Translations under genes and position numbers: made by a program
From: an uncultured Bacteroidota bacterium
Lineage (GTDB): Bacteria; Bacteroidota; Bacteroidia; Flavobacteriales_F; PHOS-HE28
DNA: 61,145 nt
Reading direction: 5' to 3'
Assembly (NCBI GenBank): GCA_902826215.1
Contig: CADEDY010000023.1
Coordinates: forward strand, 1-61,145
Shown here: positions 22,652-32,696 of the stretch, one piece after another
Layout: the number at the start of each line of letters is the position of its first letter
Position numbering within the stretch: position 1 is the first letter of the stretch
Notes under the pieces: model-generated
What the model saw: only the letters and a program-made list of their open reading frames with translations
Database searches by the model: none
What the model was told of the DNA's origin: nothing

Positions 22652-22670
22652 CCCTCAACGCCACACGACC

Positions 22671-23117
22671 ATGGAAGTCATCCTGAAACAAGACGTTGAG
22701 CATCTCGGCTTTGCCGATGATGTGGTGAAAGTGAAAGACGGTTATGCCCGCAACTTCCTCCTGCCACGTGGCTTGGCCGTTAGCGCCACCACGAGCGAGA
22801 AGAAGCAGTTGACCGAAACACTGAAGCAGCGTGCGCACAAGATCGCCAAGATCAAGGCCGAGGCCGAGAAAATGGCAGAAGGCTTGGGCGACACGATCCT
22901 GAAGATCGGCGCCAAGGCCGGTGAGCAAGGTAAGATCTTCGGTAGTGTCAACACCATCCAGATCGCCGATGCCATCCGGGCCCTCGGCTTCGAGGTGGAT
23001 CGCAAGCACATCAAACTGAAAGGGGAAGCCATCAAGAACCTCGGCAAGTACGAGGCGGAGGTGACCTTCCACCGCGACGTGGTCCGCACCATCCCTTTCG
23101 AGGTGGTGCAAGAGTGA
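22671..23117 (+). CDS. rplI: 50S ribosomal protein L9
   Basis: A 148-residue protein with the L9 N-terminal domain MEVILKQDVEHLGFADDVVK and VKDGYARNFLLPRGLAVSAT, a long connecting helix rich in lysine and glutamate, and the C-terminal domain. It binds 23S rRNA near the L1 stalk. The ATG at 22671 is the family start; an in-frame ATG at 22629 lies inside rpsR. A terminator follows at 23137. Confidence 0.97.
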   Translation: MEVILKQDVEHLGFADDVVKVKDGYARNFLLPRGLAVSATTSEKKQLTETLKQRAHKIAKIKAEAEKMAEGLGDTILKIGAKAGEQGKIFGSVNTIQIADAIRALGFEVDRKHIKLKGEAIKNLGKYEAEVTFHRDVVRTIPFEVVQE

Positions 23118-23136
23118 TCGTCGATCAGTAGAATAG

Positions 23137-23165
23137 AAGAAGGGGCCTCGCGGCCCCTTCTTTCG
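23137..23165 (+). terminator. Terminator of the rpsF-rpsR-rplI operon
   Basis: An 11-bp stem AAGAAGGGGCC / GGCCCCTTCTT with TCGC loop, followed by TCG and T residues. It lies 19 bases after the rplI stop. Confidence 0.85.
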
Positions 23166-23198
23166 TTTCATCACTGCCTCGAACAATTCGAGCAGAGG

Positions 23199-24218
23199 TC
23201 ACATCAGGATATTGTTCTGAGGCTTCAACGGTTCGGGTATGTTCTTCTCATCCAACATCTCCCGCAGGTCGATCTCGATGGTCCGGGTGAGCGCTGTGAT
23301 GGGCACGTCGTTGGCACCGCCTTCAAAGGGATTCTCCGTGCTTTCGCCGATCTTCTCCATCATGTTGAACACCCATGCCACCAAAGCACTGAAAGGAATG
23401 GTGAGCCACACGAACTCGCCACCCATCTTGGCGAATTCGCCGAGCATGCCGAATGGTACCAAGGAGATGAACAGCCGAACGAACATCAAGTTGAGCGTGG
23501 CGAATTGACGCGGGTAGGGAAAGTTCTTGATCCGTTCGCACTTGCCTTGCAGTGCATAGCATTCCACCAACATCTTTTCCAACTCCATGTGGCGGAAGTC
23601 CTCTATCAAACCCAACTCCAACAGTTTCTCCAACTCCTTGCTCTGTTGGGCGATCAACTGCGTTGCTGGGTTGGTCTTACCGAGAACCAAGGCTTTCTCT
23701 TCCGGCGGAACCAGACCTGTAAGTGCGTCCCCGACACTATTCTCCGTCTCATCCACGGTGTACCATCTTCGGTATTCCTTGTTGTAGCTCTTGATCATGT
23801 GCTCCCATGCTCGTGGTGCGCGTAGTTGGAAGCGCAAGGCATGCAGCCACGCGATATGACGATGGATCAGCGCTGTATGGATCTTGTGAAGGACCTCCTG
23901 CGGAACGGGTTCACGAGCATGCTTGTTGGTGATGAAGTCCTTGACCATGATGCCCCATGCACGGCTGGTGTTCACGATGCCACCATAGATGGTGCGCGCC
24001 TCCCATAACCTGTCGTAGGTGGCGTTGTTCTTGAATCCGGTGATGAAGGCGACGGCCGTGCCCACCAGTGCGATCGGTACCCAAGGGATGGTCAACCACG
24101 TCCAACCCAGCATTTGGTAGAGCAACGTGGGAATGGATGCCAGAACCAAGTAGAACAGGATGTCCCTGCGGGTCCACATGATGACCTCCCGGAAAGTGAA
24201 TCGACGTCCTGCGTGCAT
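23199..24218 (-). CDS. Bestrophin-family ion channel
   Basis: A 339-residue membrane protein of the bestrophin/YneE family. It begins with WTRRDILFYLVLASIPTLLY, then FITGFKNNATYDRLWEARTIYG (the conserved N-R-x-x-E-A-R-like region), a regulatory segment rich in charged helices, and FVRLFISLVPFGMLGEF and NMMEKIGESTENPFEGGANDVP near the end. Bacterial bestrophins form pentameric cation or anion channels. It is convergent with rplI and shares the intergenic terminator region. Confidence 0.9.
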   Translation of the reverse strand: MHAGRRFTFREVIMWTRRDILFYLVLASIPTLLYQMLGWTWLTIPWVPIALVGTAVAFITGFKNNATYDRLWEARTIYGGIVNTSRAWGIMVKDFITNKHAREPVPQEVLHKIHTALIHRHIAWLHALRFQLRAPRAWEHMIKSYNKEYRRWYTVDETENSVGDALTGLVPPEEKALVLGKTNPATQLIAQQSKELEKLLELGLIEDFRHMELEKMLVECYALQGKCERIKNFPYPRQFATLNLMFVRLFISLVPFGMLGEFAKMGGEFVWLTIPFSALVAWVFNMMEKIGESTENPFEGGANDVPITALTRTIEIDLREMLDEKNIPEPLKPQNNILM

Positions 24219-24362
24219 GGTTTACGTAAAGGGTTGCGCCAAAGATGAGGATCATAACGCCGAGCGTTGATCGCATCGATGGGGCACACTGTACTTCGAA
24301 CGAACTGTGCTCCCGTCGACCGCGCTGCACCTTGGCATCATGGAAACCGGGCTTGGAGTTGC

Positions 24363-24394
24363 TTTTCGTCCCAACGGATGCAACCGTACCTTTG
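24363..24394 (+). promoter_or_regulatory. Promoter of aconitase
   Basis: TACCTTTG (24387-24394) matches the -7 box exactly, with TTTT (24363-24366) at the -33 position 20 bases upstream. The aconitase ATG is at 24419, giving a leader of about 15-20 bases. Confidence 0.6.
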
Positions 24395-24418
24395 CGGCCC
24401 GAAACCACCCGATACGGA

Positions 24419-26692
24419 ATGAGCAAGATCTTCGACCTGGACATGATCAGAGCGGTGTACGGCCGCTTCCCCAACCGTGTAGCTGCTGCCCGCAAGGCCG
24501 TGGGTAAACCGCTCACCCTCACGGAGAAGATCCTGTACACGCACCTGTGGGACGGTGACGCCACGACCGCCTTCGGTCGCGGTCAGGACTACGTTGATTT
24601 CGCTCCCGATCGCGTGGCCATGCAGGATGCCACCGCGCAAATGGCACTGCTCCAGTTCAGCACAACGGGACGTCCTCAAGTGGCCGTGCCGAGCACGGTG
24701 CATTGCGACCACTTGATCCAAGCACGCGTGGGCGCGAAGCAGGATCTGCAAGAAGCATTGTTGAAGAGCAATGAGGTCTTCAATTTCCTGGAGAGTATCA
24801 GCAACAAATACGGTATCGGTTTCTGGAAACCAGGTGCTGGTATCATTCACCAAGTGGTACTGGAGCAATATGCGTTCCCAGGTGGATTGATGATCGGAAC
24901 GGACAGCCATACCGTGAACGCTGGCGGTTTGGGCATGGTCGCGATCGGTGTCGGTGGCGCCGATGCGTGCGACGTGATGAGCGGGCTTGCTTGGGAGTTG
25001 AAATGGCCGAAGATCATCGGAGTGAAGTTGACCGGCAAGCTCAGTGGTTGGGCCAGCCCGAAGGATGTGATCCTGAAAGTGGCAGGGATCCTCACAGTGA
25101 AAGGCGGTACAGGCGCGATCGTGGAATACTTCGGACCGGGTGCGGAGAGCATGAGCTGTACCGGCAAAGGCACCATCTGCAACATGGGTGCGGAGATCGG
25201 TGCGACCACCAGCACATTCTGCTACGACGATTCCATGAGCCGCTACCTGAAAGGAACCGGTCGGGCCGAAGTAGCCGCACTGGCCGACGGCATCAAGGAG
25301 CATCTTCAAGGTGATCCTGAAGTCTATGCCGACCCGAGCAAGTACTTCGATCAAGTGATCGAGATCGACCTGAGCACCTTGGAGCCTTATGTGAATGGTC
25401 CGTTCACGCCGGATCTGGCGTGGCCGATAAGCAAGTTCGCTGCGGCCGTGAAGGAGAACAACTGGCCTGCGAAGCTGGAGGTCGGCTTGATCGGCTCGTG
25501 CACCAACAGCAGCTACGAAGACCTTACCCGCAGTGCATCGCTCGCTCAACAAGCCATCGATAAGAACCTGAAGGCGAAGAGCGAGTTCACGATCACACCG
25601 GGTAGCGAGGTGGTGCGTTTCACTGCGGAACGCGACGGCCTGTTGAAGACCTTCGATGCCATGGGTGGCGTGGTCTTGGCCAATGCATGCGGACCGTGTA
25701 TCGGCCAATGGGCGCGGCATACCGAAGACCCGAACCGGAAGAACTCGATCATCACCTCGTTCAACCGCAACTTCGCCAAGCGCAACGACGGCAACGCGAA
25801 CACGCACGCTTTCGTCGCGTCACCAGAGATCGTAACGGCCCTTGCCATTGCAGGAGACCTCACCTTCAACCCACTGACGGATGAACTGGTGAACGAGGAT
25901 GGCAAGAAGGTGAAGCTCGACGAGCCCAAGGGCATTGAACTTCCGCCGAACGGATTCGATGTGGAGGATGCCGGCTACAAAGCACCTGCTGCCGATGGTA
26001 GCAAAGTGGAAGTCGTGGTCAAGCCGGATAGCGAACGCCTTCAATTGCTCGAGCCCTTCCCAGCGTGGAACGGCAAGAACATCACCGATGCCCTGGTACT
26101 GATCAAAGCGAAGGGGAAATGCACCACTGATCATATCAGCATGGCGGGACCTTGGTTGCGCTATCGTGGGCACTTGGACAACATCAGCAACAACACCTTG
26201 ATCGGTGCCATCAATGCCTTCAACGGTGAAGCCGACAAGGTGAAGAACCAGTTGACCGGTGAGTATGGTCCTGTGCCTGCCACGCAACGTGCATACAAGG
26301 CCGCTGGTGTGGCCAGCATCGTTGTTGGAGACCAGAACTATGGAGAGGGATCAAGCCGCGAACACGCTGCCATGCAACCTCGTCACCTCGGTGTGAGTGC
26401 TGTGCTGGTGAAGAGCTTCGCACGCATCCACGAGACGAACCTGAAGAAGCAGGGCATGCTCGGCCTTACGTTCGCCAACGAGGCGGATTACGACAAGATC
26501 CAAGAGGATGATCGCGTGGACTTCGCCGACCTCACCTCCTTTGCGCCCGGTAAGCCGTTGACCCTTGTTTTCAAACACAAGGATGGCTCAAGCGACACGA
26601 TCATCTGCAACCACACGTACAATGCACCGCAGGTGGAATGGTTCAAGGCAGGTGGGGCGTTGAACATCATCCGGGCGCAGCAGCGGGCATAA
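24419..26692 (+). CDS. acn: Aconitate hydratase
   Basis: A 757-residue enzyme of the mitochondrial-type aconitase group. The start [20 protein letters not shown] is followed by [33 protein letters not shown] with the first cluster cysteine, and [10 protein letters not shown] with the other two, then the swivel domain with [16 protein letters not shown] and [12 protein letters not shown]. It converts citrate to isocitrate with a 4Fe-4S cluster. Isocitrate dehydrogenase is encoded at 17911-19137. The ATG at 24419 is supported by the promoter 25 bases upstream; earlier in-frame codons lie before it. Confidence 0.97.
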   Translation: MSKIFDLDMIRAVYGRFPNRVAAARKAVGKPLTLTEKILYTHLWDGDATTAFGRGQDYVDFAPDRVAMQDATAQMALLQFSTTGRPQVAVPSTVHCDHLIQARVGAKQDLQEALLKSNEVFNFLESISNKYGIGFWKPGAGIIHQVVLEQYAFPGGLMIGTDSHTVNAGGLGMVAIGVGGADACDVMSGLAWELKWPKIIGVKLTGKLSGWASPKDVILKVAGILTVKGGTGAIVEYFGPGAESMSCTGKGTICNMGAEIGATTSTFCYDDSMSRYLKGTGRAEVAALADGIKEHLQGDPEVYADPSKYFDQVIEIDLSTLEPYVNGPFTPDLAWPISKFAAAVKENNWPAKLEVGLIGSCTNSSYEDLTRSASLAQQAIDKNLKAKSEFTITPGSEVVRFTAERDGLLKTFDAMGGVVLANACGPCIGQWARHTEDPNRKNSIITSFNRNFAKRNDGNANTHAFVASPEIVTALAIAGDLTFNPLTDELVNEDGKKVKLDEPKGIELPPNGFDVEDAGYKAPAADGSKVEVVVKPDSERLQLLEPFPAWNGKNITDALVLIKAKGKCTTDHISMAGPWLRYRGHLDNISNNTLIGAINAFNGEADKVKNQLTGEYGPVPATQRAYKAAGVASIVVGDQNYGEGSSREHAAMQPRHLGVSAVLVKSFARIHETNLKKQGMLGLTFANEADYDKIQEDDRVDFADLTSFAPGKPLTLVFKHKDGSSDTIICNHTYNAPQVEWFKAGGALNIIRAQQRA

Positions 26693-26774
26693 CGTATCGC
26701 GTCTCCAAGTTCGTTCGGCGCTTTCCATCTCCAATGGCTGCTCTTGGATCTGGCCTGGATCTTGCCAAGGCCAC

Positions 26775-26804
26775 TTGCCAGTTCAACTGACAACCGTAGT
26801 TTTG
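26775..26804 (+). promoter_or_regulatory. Promoter of outer-membrane protein gene
   Basis: TTG (26775-26777), 19 bases, then TAGTTTTG (26797-26804): a full match to the Bacteroidota consensus TTG-N19-TAnnTTTG. The ATG at 26825 lies 20 bases downstream. Confidence 0.75.
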
Positions 26805-26824
26805 ACATTACACCAACCAAATCA

Positions 26825-27409
26825 ATGAAGATGAAGAAGATCGTACTAAGCCTTGCAGCTGTTGCCTTCACACTTGGCGCAATGGCGCAATCGAACCAAC
26901 TTTCACTCGGTGTTGACCTCGCCCTTCCAATGGGTGATTTCGGTGACGCGTACAGCCTTGGAGTTGGACCAGCCGTCGGATTCGAAGTGCCGGTAGGTGA
27001 TAACTTGGGTGTTACTGTGCAGGTGGCTTATGACATTCTCATGGTGAAGAGCGACCTGAGTGATTTCATCAAGAGTGCATCCATGATCCCTGCTCAAGTG
27101 GGATTGAAGTACTACTTCATGGACCAGCAAGAAGGGTTTTATGGCCATGGTCAGTTGGGCATTCATGCAAGTAGCGTGAAGTCGGAAGAGATCACGATCA
27201 GCATCCCTGGTCTTGCGACGATCACTACACCAAGCGAAACTACTTCAAGTACCAACTTCAGCTGGGCGATCGGTGCGGGCTACCAGATGGAGAAGCTGGA
27301 TATCGGTATCCGGTACAACAGCATCTCACCAGACAGCGATATCGATGGCGCGAAGGCTTCCAGTTACATCGGCCTTCGTGTGGCTTACCTCCTGCCGATC
27401 GGCGGATAG
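26825..27409 (+). CDS. Outer-membrane beta-barrel protein
   Basis: A 194-residue protein with signal peptide (MKMKKIVLSLAAVAFTLGAMAQ) and a barrel of about eight strands: QLSLGVDLALPMGDF, YSLGVGPAVGFEVPVG, GLKYYFMDQQEGFYGHGQLG, SWAIGAGYQMEKLDIGIRY and a final ASSYIGLRVAYLLPIGG. It belongs to the broad outer_membrane_protein-like group (PF13505 type); function unknown. It has its own promoter at 26775 and a perfect terminator at 27427, so it is probably monocistronic and well expressed. Confidence 0.85.
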   Translation: MKMKKIVLSLAAVAFTLGAMAQSNQLSLGVDLALPMGDFGDAYSLGVGPAVGFEVPVGDNLGVTVQVAYDILMVKSDLSDFIKSASMIPAQVGLKYYFMDQQEGFYGHGQLGIHASSVKSEEITISIPGLATITTPSETTSSTNFSWAIGAGYQMEKLDIGIRYNSISPDSDIDGAKASSYIGLRVAYLLPIGG

Positions 27410-27426
27410 TTCCTTTCGATCAGATC

Positions 27427-27465
27427 AACAAGAAGGGCGGCAGTTTGCCGCCCTTCTTGTTCCTT
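27427..27465 (+). terminator. Strong bidirectional-type terminator
   Basis: Perfect 16-bp stem (27427-27442 with 27446-27461) around loop GTT. The arms begin AACAAGAAGGG and end CCCTTCTTGTT, so A-rich and T-rich flanks are built into the stem. It lies 17 bases after the barrel gene stop. Confidence 0.85.
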
Positions 27466-27572
27466 CTGGCATAGTCTTGGCTTGAACCACAGCGGGCACT
27501 ACAGCGACTTGGATCCCTCTTACTAACTTGGCCCGTCAACCCTGCATTCCAACCCACTAGTTCACAAAGCAC

Positions 27573-28742
27573 ATGCGGTTCGCTTCATTGCCTCTTCTTG
27601 CGTGTCTCTTTTCTACTGCCCTCTCTGCACAGGACAAATTCGACCTTGACCGTAACTGGGTGCCCAACGGCGACTTTGAGGCGGTCGAAGGCAAGAAGTT
27701 GAAACGGGCCGGGGGCATCATCTATGCGACCGGTTGGGATTCTCCGACCAAGAAGAACGCCGATCTCTTCAGCGAGAGCGCCACGGTAGAGAGTTCGGTT
27801 TCCACACCGAAGAACTTTGCGGGTGAGCAAACGGCGCTGAGCGGCGCCAACTACGCAGGGATCCGAATGTGGAGCTACCAGAACAAGGAGGCGCGCTCCT
27901 ACCTGCAAACGAAGTTGGTGAAGCAGTTGAAGAAGGACTCGCTCTATTGTGTGCGCTACTACACCACGCTCGGCGATCTCAGTAAGTATGCCACAGGTGA
28001 GCTCGGGGCTTATCTGAGCAAACAGAAGATCGAGAAGGACGATGAAAGCAGCCTGACCTACGAAGTGAAGGTGCCGAACCTCCGTACCAAGATCTACGAC
28101 GACATGTTCAGCTGGCAAGGTGTGTGCGGCGTTTACCAGGCAGATGGGTTCGAGCAATTCCTCATCCTCGGGAACTTCGCCGCGAACGAGAAGACGCCGA
28201 ACGCCAAGACCAAGCGTCCGCGTGGCGAGACCCGTCCGCAGGTCTTCAGTGCATACTACTACATCGATAACGTGGAGGTATACCCCATCAAGAACCGTGG
28301 CGAGTGTACCTGCGAACAATTGGACAAGGCCGAGAGCGAGTACATCTTCAGTCAGAAAGGCGCCATGAACCCGAGCTGGAAACCCGCGGACAAAGTGGAT
28401 AACGAAGTGTTCTATTTCAAGCGTTTCCAGCGGAGCTTCGACACGAGCATGGAGACACGCCTTGCCGAAATGGTGGAAAGCATGAAGGCCGATGCCACGA
28501 TCCATGTGAAGCTCGTCGGCCACATGGATGCCACGGAAATGGAGCGTACTCGTGTGCGTCCCGATCTGTTGATGCTGGCGAAGGAACGTGCCGAAGCGGT
28601 GAAGGATGCATTGCTTGATGCGGGTATAGATGCCGCTCGGATCACGGTCGATGCGAAAGCGGGCGATGTTCCCGTGGATAATTCAGGAACGGATCTCGGC
28701 ATGAGCAAGAACCGCCGTGTGGAAGTGGAATTGGTGAAGTGA
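27573..28742 (+). CDS. OmpA-family cell-surface protein
   Basis: A 389-residue exported protein. A signal peptide (residues 1-19) precedes a carbohydrate-binding-like N-terminal domain (NWVPNGDFEAVEG to YYIDNVEVYPIK, about 24-240). The C-terminal OmpA domain (about 280-389) contains IHVKLVGHMDATEMERTRVR, MLAKERAEAVKDALLDAGID and SKNRRVEVEL. The OmpA domain anchors the protein to peptidoglycan. A terminator follows at 28764. Confidence 0.88.
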   Translation: MRFASLPLLACLFSTALSAQDKFDLDRNWVPNGDFEAVEGKKLKRAGGIIYATGWDSPTKKNADLFSESATVESSVSTPKNFAGEQTALSGANYAGIRMWSYQNKEARSYLQTKLVKQLKKDSLYCVRYYTTLGDLSKYATGELGAYLSKQKIEKDDESSLTYEVKVPNLRTKIYDDMFSWQGVCGVYQADGFEQFLILGNFAANEKTPNAKTKRPRGETRPQVFSAYYYIDNVEVYPIKNRGECTCEQLDKAESEYIFSQKGAMNPSWKPADKVDNEVFYFKRFQRSFDTSMETRLAEMVESMKADATIHVKLVGHMDATEMERTRVRPDLLMLAKERAEAVKDALLDAGIDAARITVDAKAGDVPVDNSGTDLGMSKNRRVEVELVK

Positions 28743-28763
28743 GTTCTATTCCAATGATGATCG

Positions 28764-28796
28764 GAATGCCCGGCTGCGGTCGGGCATTCTTCTTTT
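28764..28796 (+). terminator. Terminator of the OmpA-family gene
   Basis: Stem GAATGCCCG / CGGGCATTC with an 8-base loop, followed by TTCTTTT. It starts 22 bases after the gene's stop. Confidence 0.8.
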
Positions 28797-28845
28797 CGGA
28801 CAGGTACCATGTGCCGCCAAGCGTTGGCAATCCTACCTTTCCCCA

Positions 28846-30201
28846 ATGGTGAAAGGCGATCGACGGATCATACGTGCATGGACCATGTACGACTGGGCCA
28901 ATTCGGCCTACTCGCTCACCATCACCAGTGCGGTCTTTCCAGCCTTCTATGTGGCGATCACCACAGGTGCCGCTGGCGCTGACGTTGTTCTCGAACGCTA
29001 TGGAGTGCGAGCAGCGGCCGCCTATCCATGGGCCTTGTCCATTGGTTTCCTGGTGATCGCAGCGGTGGTGCCCATCCTTTCCGGTATCGCCGATCACCGG
29101 GGGAACAAGAAGAGATTCCTCGAGTTCTTCTGCTATTTGGGAGCGATCAGTTGTGCAGCGCTGGCCTTCTTCACGGTCGATCATCTTTGGCTGGGACTTG
29201 GTCTTGTGGCCATGGCGTGCATCGGCTTCAGCGGTAGCCTCATCTTCTACGATGCCTTTCTCCCGGAGATCGCCGAGAAGAAGGATCACGACCGGATCAG
29301 CGCGCGTGGTTATACCATGGGCTACATCGGCAGCGTGATCCTACTGGTCGTGAATCTTGCCATGGTACAAATGCCTGATCTATTCTTTCTTCCCAAAAGC
29401 GTTCACTTGTTCGGGCGCGAATGGGGCGGTATTCCAGCTCGCGTCACATTCATCACCGTCGCACTGTGGTGGGCCGGTTGGGCGCAGGTTGCTTTTCGAA
29501 GACTACCCACGGGTACGCCGAGCGACGATCATGGAGTGAACATCTTCACCAATGGTTACCTCGAACTTCGAAAGGTGTGGCGTGAACTCGGCGCTAACAC
29601 ACGGCTGAAGCGCTATCTCGCCGCTTACTTCGTCTTCAACGGAGGCATTCAAACCGTTATGTACCTCGCCGCGAATTTCGCGAAGCAGGAGGTGAAGGAG
29701 ATCGACGCGAGTGGTGCTGTCGTGGCCATCAGCGATCAAGCCTTGATCACCAGTATTCTCCTGATCCAACTTGTCGCTATCGTTGGGGCCATGCTTTTCG
29801 TTCAGTTGAGCAAGTGGTTCGGGAACGTTCGGGCACTCATGGTGGGTGCAAGTATTTGGATCATCGCCTGCGCCTTTGCCTATGGATTGCACTGGGCCAG
29901 TGAATTCTATGTCCTTGCTTGCATCGTTGGCTTGGTCATGGGTGGTAGCCAATCCCTGAGCCGCAGCACCTACGCGAAGTTCCTGCCAGAGACCACCGAT
30001 CACGCGAGCTACTTCAGCTTCTACGATGTGAGCTACTACCTGAGCACGGTGCTCGGTACAGCGATCTACGGCGCCATCTACGCACTTACCGGTGACCTTC
30101 GACATACGGTGATCGGCATCGGTCTTTTCTTCGTCGCTGGCCTATTCCTGCTGTGGCGAGTTCCTGGAAAGGGCAACGACGTGGTTATCGCCTCGCGTTG
30201 A
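28846..30201 (+). CDS. MFS transporter, UMF1/Atg22-like
   Basis: A 451-residue protein with twelve predicted membrane helices. The N-terminal RAWTMYDWANSAYSLTITSA and LSGIADHRGNKKRFLEFF are typical of the UMF1 (Atg22-like) branch of the major facilitator superfamily, as is GGSQSLSRSTYAKFLPETTD in the second half. The substrate is not known; Atg22 exports amino acids from yeast vacuoles. It is followed 22 bases later by lhgO on the same strand and may be cotranscribed. Confidence 0.9.
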   Translation: MVKGDRRIIRAWTMYDWANSAYSLTITSAVFPAFYVAITTGAAGADVVLERYGVRAAAAYPWALSIGFLVIAAVVPILSGIADHRGNKKRFLEFFCYLGAISCAALAFFTVDHLWLGLGLVAMACIGFSGSLIFYDAFLPEIAEKKDHDRISARGYTMGYIGSVILLVVNLAMVQMPDLFFLPKSVHLFGREWGGIPARVTFITVALWWAGWAQVAFRRLPTGTPSDDHGVNIFTNGYLELRKVWRELGANTRLKRYLAAYFVFNGGIQTVMYLAANFAKQEVKEIDASGAVVAISDQALITSILLIQLVAIVGAMLFVQLSKWFGNVRALMVGASIWIIACAFAYGLHWASEFYVLACIVGLVMGGSQSLSRSTYAKFLPETTDHASYFSFYDVSYYLSTVLGTAIYGAIYALTGDLRHTVIGIGLFFVAGLFLLWRVPGKGNDVVIASR

Positions 30202-30223
30202 GCGATCTTCGCGGACCGTTCGT

Positions 30224-31453
30224 ATGAGCATGACACAGATCAGTTGGGATGCAGTGATCGTTGGTGGTGGTATCGTTGGTGCCGCCACCCTGTACAAATT
30301 GCAATCACGCTTCCCCTCGATGCGGATCCTGCTGTTGGAGAAGGAACAAGCCTTGGCCGATCACCAGACCGGCCATAACAGCGGTGTGATACACAGCGGC
30401 ATCTACTATAAGCCCGGTAGTTTCAAAGCGAAGAACTGCGTTACCGGGAGGCGCGAGCTGGTCGCCTTTGCGAAGGAGCATGGGGTCAAGCATGATATCT
30501 GCGGTAAGCTGATCGTAGCCACGACGCAAGACGAGCTGCCTCGTCTGGAGAAGATCCACGCGACAGGCATTGCGAACGGGATAGAGGGCATGGAGCGAAT
30601 CACCGCAGAGCAGATCAAGGAGATCGAACCATTCTGCGAAGGCATCGCTGGCGTGCGTGTCGGCTGCACCGGCATCATCGATTTCCGGGGAGCAACGGAG
30701 AAGATGGCTGCCATCGCAGTTTCCATACAGCCTCTGAGCAAAGTGAGTTTGAGCGAGGCGTATGTGAGCGGTGAACAACAAGGGGATACGACCACTGTTC
30801 ACACGAGCAAGGGTACGTACACGGCTCGCTACGTCATCTTCTGTGGAGGTCTGCAAAGCGATCGCCTCGCGCGTGCCGATGGTGCCGTAGTGAAGGAACA
30901 GATCGTTGGTTTCCGGGGTGATTACTACGACCTCACGGAACAGGGAAAGCGCAAAGTGAAGCACCTCATCTACCCGGTTCCGGATCCGCGATTCCCCTTT
31001 CTGGGCGTGCACTTCACGCGGATGACCGATGGCAGCATCGAATGTGGCCCGAATGCGGTGTTCACCTTCAAGCGCGAAGGTTATGGCAAGACCGACTTCG
31101 ACCTGAAGGACACCATGGATGCACTGGCCTATGGTGGCACTTGGAAGCTCTTCCTGAACAACATGAGCTACGGTATCAACGAGTATCGTAGAGCTTTCAG
31201 CAAGCGGCTTTTCCTTCGAACATTGCAACGTTTGATCCCATCCCTGACCATGGACGACATCCAACCCGGTAGAGCTGGGGTGCGCGCCATGCTGCTCGGC
31301 ACCGATGGGAACATGGTCGACGATTTCCGGATCGAACGCCGCGGCAATCACATCCACGTGCTCAACGCCCCATCACCCGCGGCAACTGCTGCGCTCGCGA
31401 TCGGCGAAGAGATCGTAACGATGGCCGTGGAGCAGATGAAGATCAGTGGCTGA
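30224..31453 (+). CDS. lhgO: L-2-hydroxyglutarate oxidase
   Basis: A 409-residue FAD enzyme of the DAO family. The dinucleotide-binding motif is AVIVGGGIVGAATLYKL near the start, followed by DHQTGHNSGVIHSGIYYKPG, strongly conserved in LhgO, and GVHFTRMTDGSIECGPNAVF and IQPGRAGVRAM in the C-terminal half. It oxidises L-2-hydroxyglutarate to 2-oxoglutarate and feeds electrons to the membrane quinone pool. In this genome it would recycle the side product of 2-oxoglutarate metabolism. The ATG at 30224 has a further ATG two codons later. Confidence 0.93.
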   Translation: MSMTQISWDAVIVGGGIVGAATLYKLQSRFPSMRILLLEKEQALADHQTGHNSGVIHSGIYYKPGSFKAKNCVTGRRELVAFAKEHGVKHDICGKLIVATTQDELPRLEKIHATGIANGIEGMERITAEQIKEIEPFCEGIAGVRVGCTGIIDFRGATEKMAAIAVSIQPLSKVSLSEAYVSGEQQGDTTTVHTSKGTYTARYVIFCGGLQSDRLARADGAVVKEQIVGFRGDYYDLTEQGKRKVKHLIYPVPDPRFPFLGVHFTRMTDGSIECGPNAVFTFKREGYGKTDFDLKDTMDALAYGGTWKLFLNNMSYGINEYRRAFSKRLFLRTLQRLIPSLTMDDIQPGRAGVRAMLLGTDGNMVDDFRIERRGNHIHVLNAPSPAATAALAIGEEIVTMAVEQMKISG

Positions 31454-31564
31454 CGGGCTTCATCCTGCAGGAAACGTTCTGTGCCAAGCTGTTCTACTGA
31501 AAGCGCACCACCGGCGCATGAACGGTTTCTGTGCCGTTCCATCCGCGTCTTCCACGGATGATCC

Positions 31565-32107
31565 TCACACGATCCGGTACTGCTCGTTCAATTCCGTCCA
31601 ATTCCAGAGGAAGTAGCCCATCAAGCCGTTCAGTCGTTTCAGGATGATCGGGTTCGGCACCCGGATCTCCCGGAAGTAGCTGTCTTGGAAACAGAACAGA
31701 TCGTAGCTGTGGAAGAGCACCTTGCTCATGGCGTACACCGTGTTCTTGCTGGGGAAGTTCAACCGCTCCATCTGTCCTTGCAGTCGGCGGATCTCCTCCT
31801 CCAGGTCGGTGTTCGCTTCGCCCGTGGCTTGGGCGTACTTCGAAATGATCAACGAACACATGCGCTTGTCCACACCAGGGCCTAGCACCCGTTTCGCTTC
31901 GATCAGGTTCGCGGCGATCACCACCATGCCGAAAGCGCGGTCATCGGTCTCGAGCAGCGCAGGCTCCAATTCGAACTCGGGCGATTCATTGATCTCGGCC
32001 GCCACCGCAGGGAAGCCCTGTTCGGTCAGTTCGAGCGCCGCGTTCACGAACACGTTGGCCAACTTCTCCTCCGAGATCTTCTTCTTGCCGAACAGCGTTG
32101 CGATCAT
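31565..32107 (-). CDS. Conserved protein of unknown function
   Basis: A 180-residue soluble protein that begins MIATLFGKKKISEEKLANVF. It is mostly helical and acidic, with LAVSYAQ-like segments such as MCSLIISKYAQATGEANTDL and a central coiled-coil-like stretch LEEEIRRLQGQMERLNFP, ending with GYFLWNWTELNEQYRIV. No domain is recognised; similar short proteins occur in Bacteroidota genomes. The start at 32107 is used because an in-frame extension to 32278 reads into the divergent gene's promoter region. Confidence 0.6.
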   Translation of the reverse strand: MIATLFGKKKISEEKLANVFVNAALELTEQGFPAVAAEINESPEFELEPALLETDDRAFGMVVIAANLIEAKRVLGPGVDKRMCSLIISKYAQATGEANTDLEEEIRRLQGQMERLNFPSKNTVYAMSKVLFHSYDLFCFQDSYFREIRVPNPIILKRLNGLMGYFLWNWTELNEQYRIV

Positions 32108-32205
32108 GGTCCTTATAGTTCCTGCGAAGTTCGACGGAACCATGAATGCGCCCGATGAACCAAGGCAACCTATTTTTAACAAGGTTATCCACCTTCCTGA
32201 AGTCG

Positions 32206-32685
32206 ATGAAACTCCTGCTTGATCACTTCGCTGACTACGACCGTTGGTCGAACACCCGCTTCGTTGAACGTTTAGCACACGAAAGTGATGCGGTGCTCGA
32301 CCGAACGGTGCCGAGTAGTTTCCCTTCCCTTCGCGCTACAGTGCTGCACATTCGTGATGCCGAAGCGATCTGGCTCGCACGATTGAACGGTACGTCAGGG
32401 CAATGGCCAGCAGAGCAGAGCGATTCGATCGAGACGTTGATACCGCATACCGAGCGCTTGGTGCATTGGGTGCACGCCACGGAGGAGGCCGATCTGAATG
32501 CACGGGTGACCTACCACGACCTTCGCGGAATCCCGCATACACAAGAACGTTGGCAGATGCTGCTGCACTGTTTCAACCACAGTACCCAACACCGTGGTCA
32601 ACTGATCACCATGATGCGTGCGTTGGAGCTGGATCGGATACCGGCCAACGATCTGGTGGCCTACCAGCGCTCCGTCATCAGCTAA
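32206..32685 (+). CDS. DinB-family protein
   Basis: A 159-residue four-helix bundle of the DinB/YfiT metal-binding superfamily. Histidines at HFADYDRWSNTRFVERL (first), LRATVLHIRDAEAIW (second) and LLHCFNHSTQHRGQL (third) form the metal triad pattern. Relatives include thiol-S-transferases that use bacillithiol and related thiols, but the substrate here is unknown. The start MKLLLDHF at 32206 fits the family. It is divergent from 31565-32107, with 98 bases between. Confidence 0.85.
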   Translation: MKLLLDHFADYDRWSNTRFVERLAHESDAVLDRTVPSSFPSLRATVLHIRDAEAIWLARLNGTSGQWPAEQSDSIETLIPHTERLVHWVHATEEADLNARVTYHDLRGIPHTQERWQMLLHCFNHSTQHRGQLITMMRALELDRIPANDLVAYQRSVIS

Positions 32686-32696
32686 GGTCCTTCCGT

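Noticed and set aside
24338..25807. Minus-strand open frame of 489 codons within aconitase.
   Set aside because: Antisense shadow of an intact acn gene with no motif of its own.
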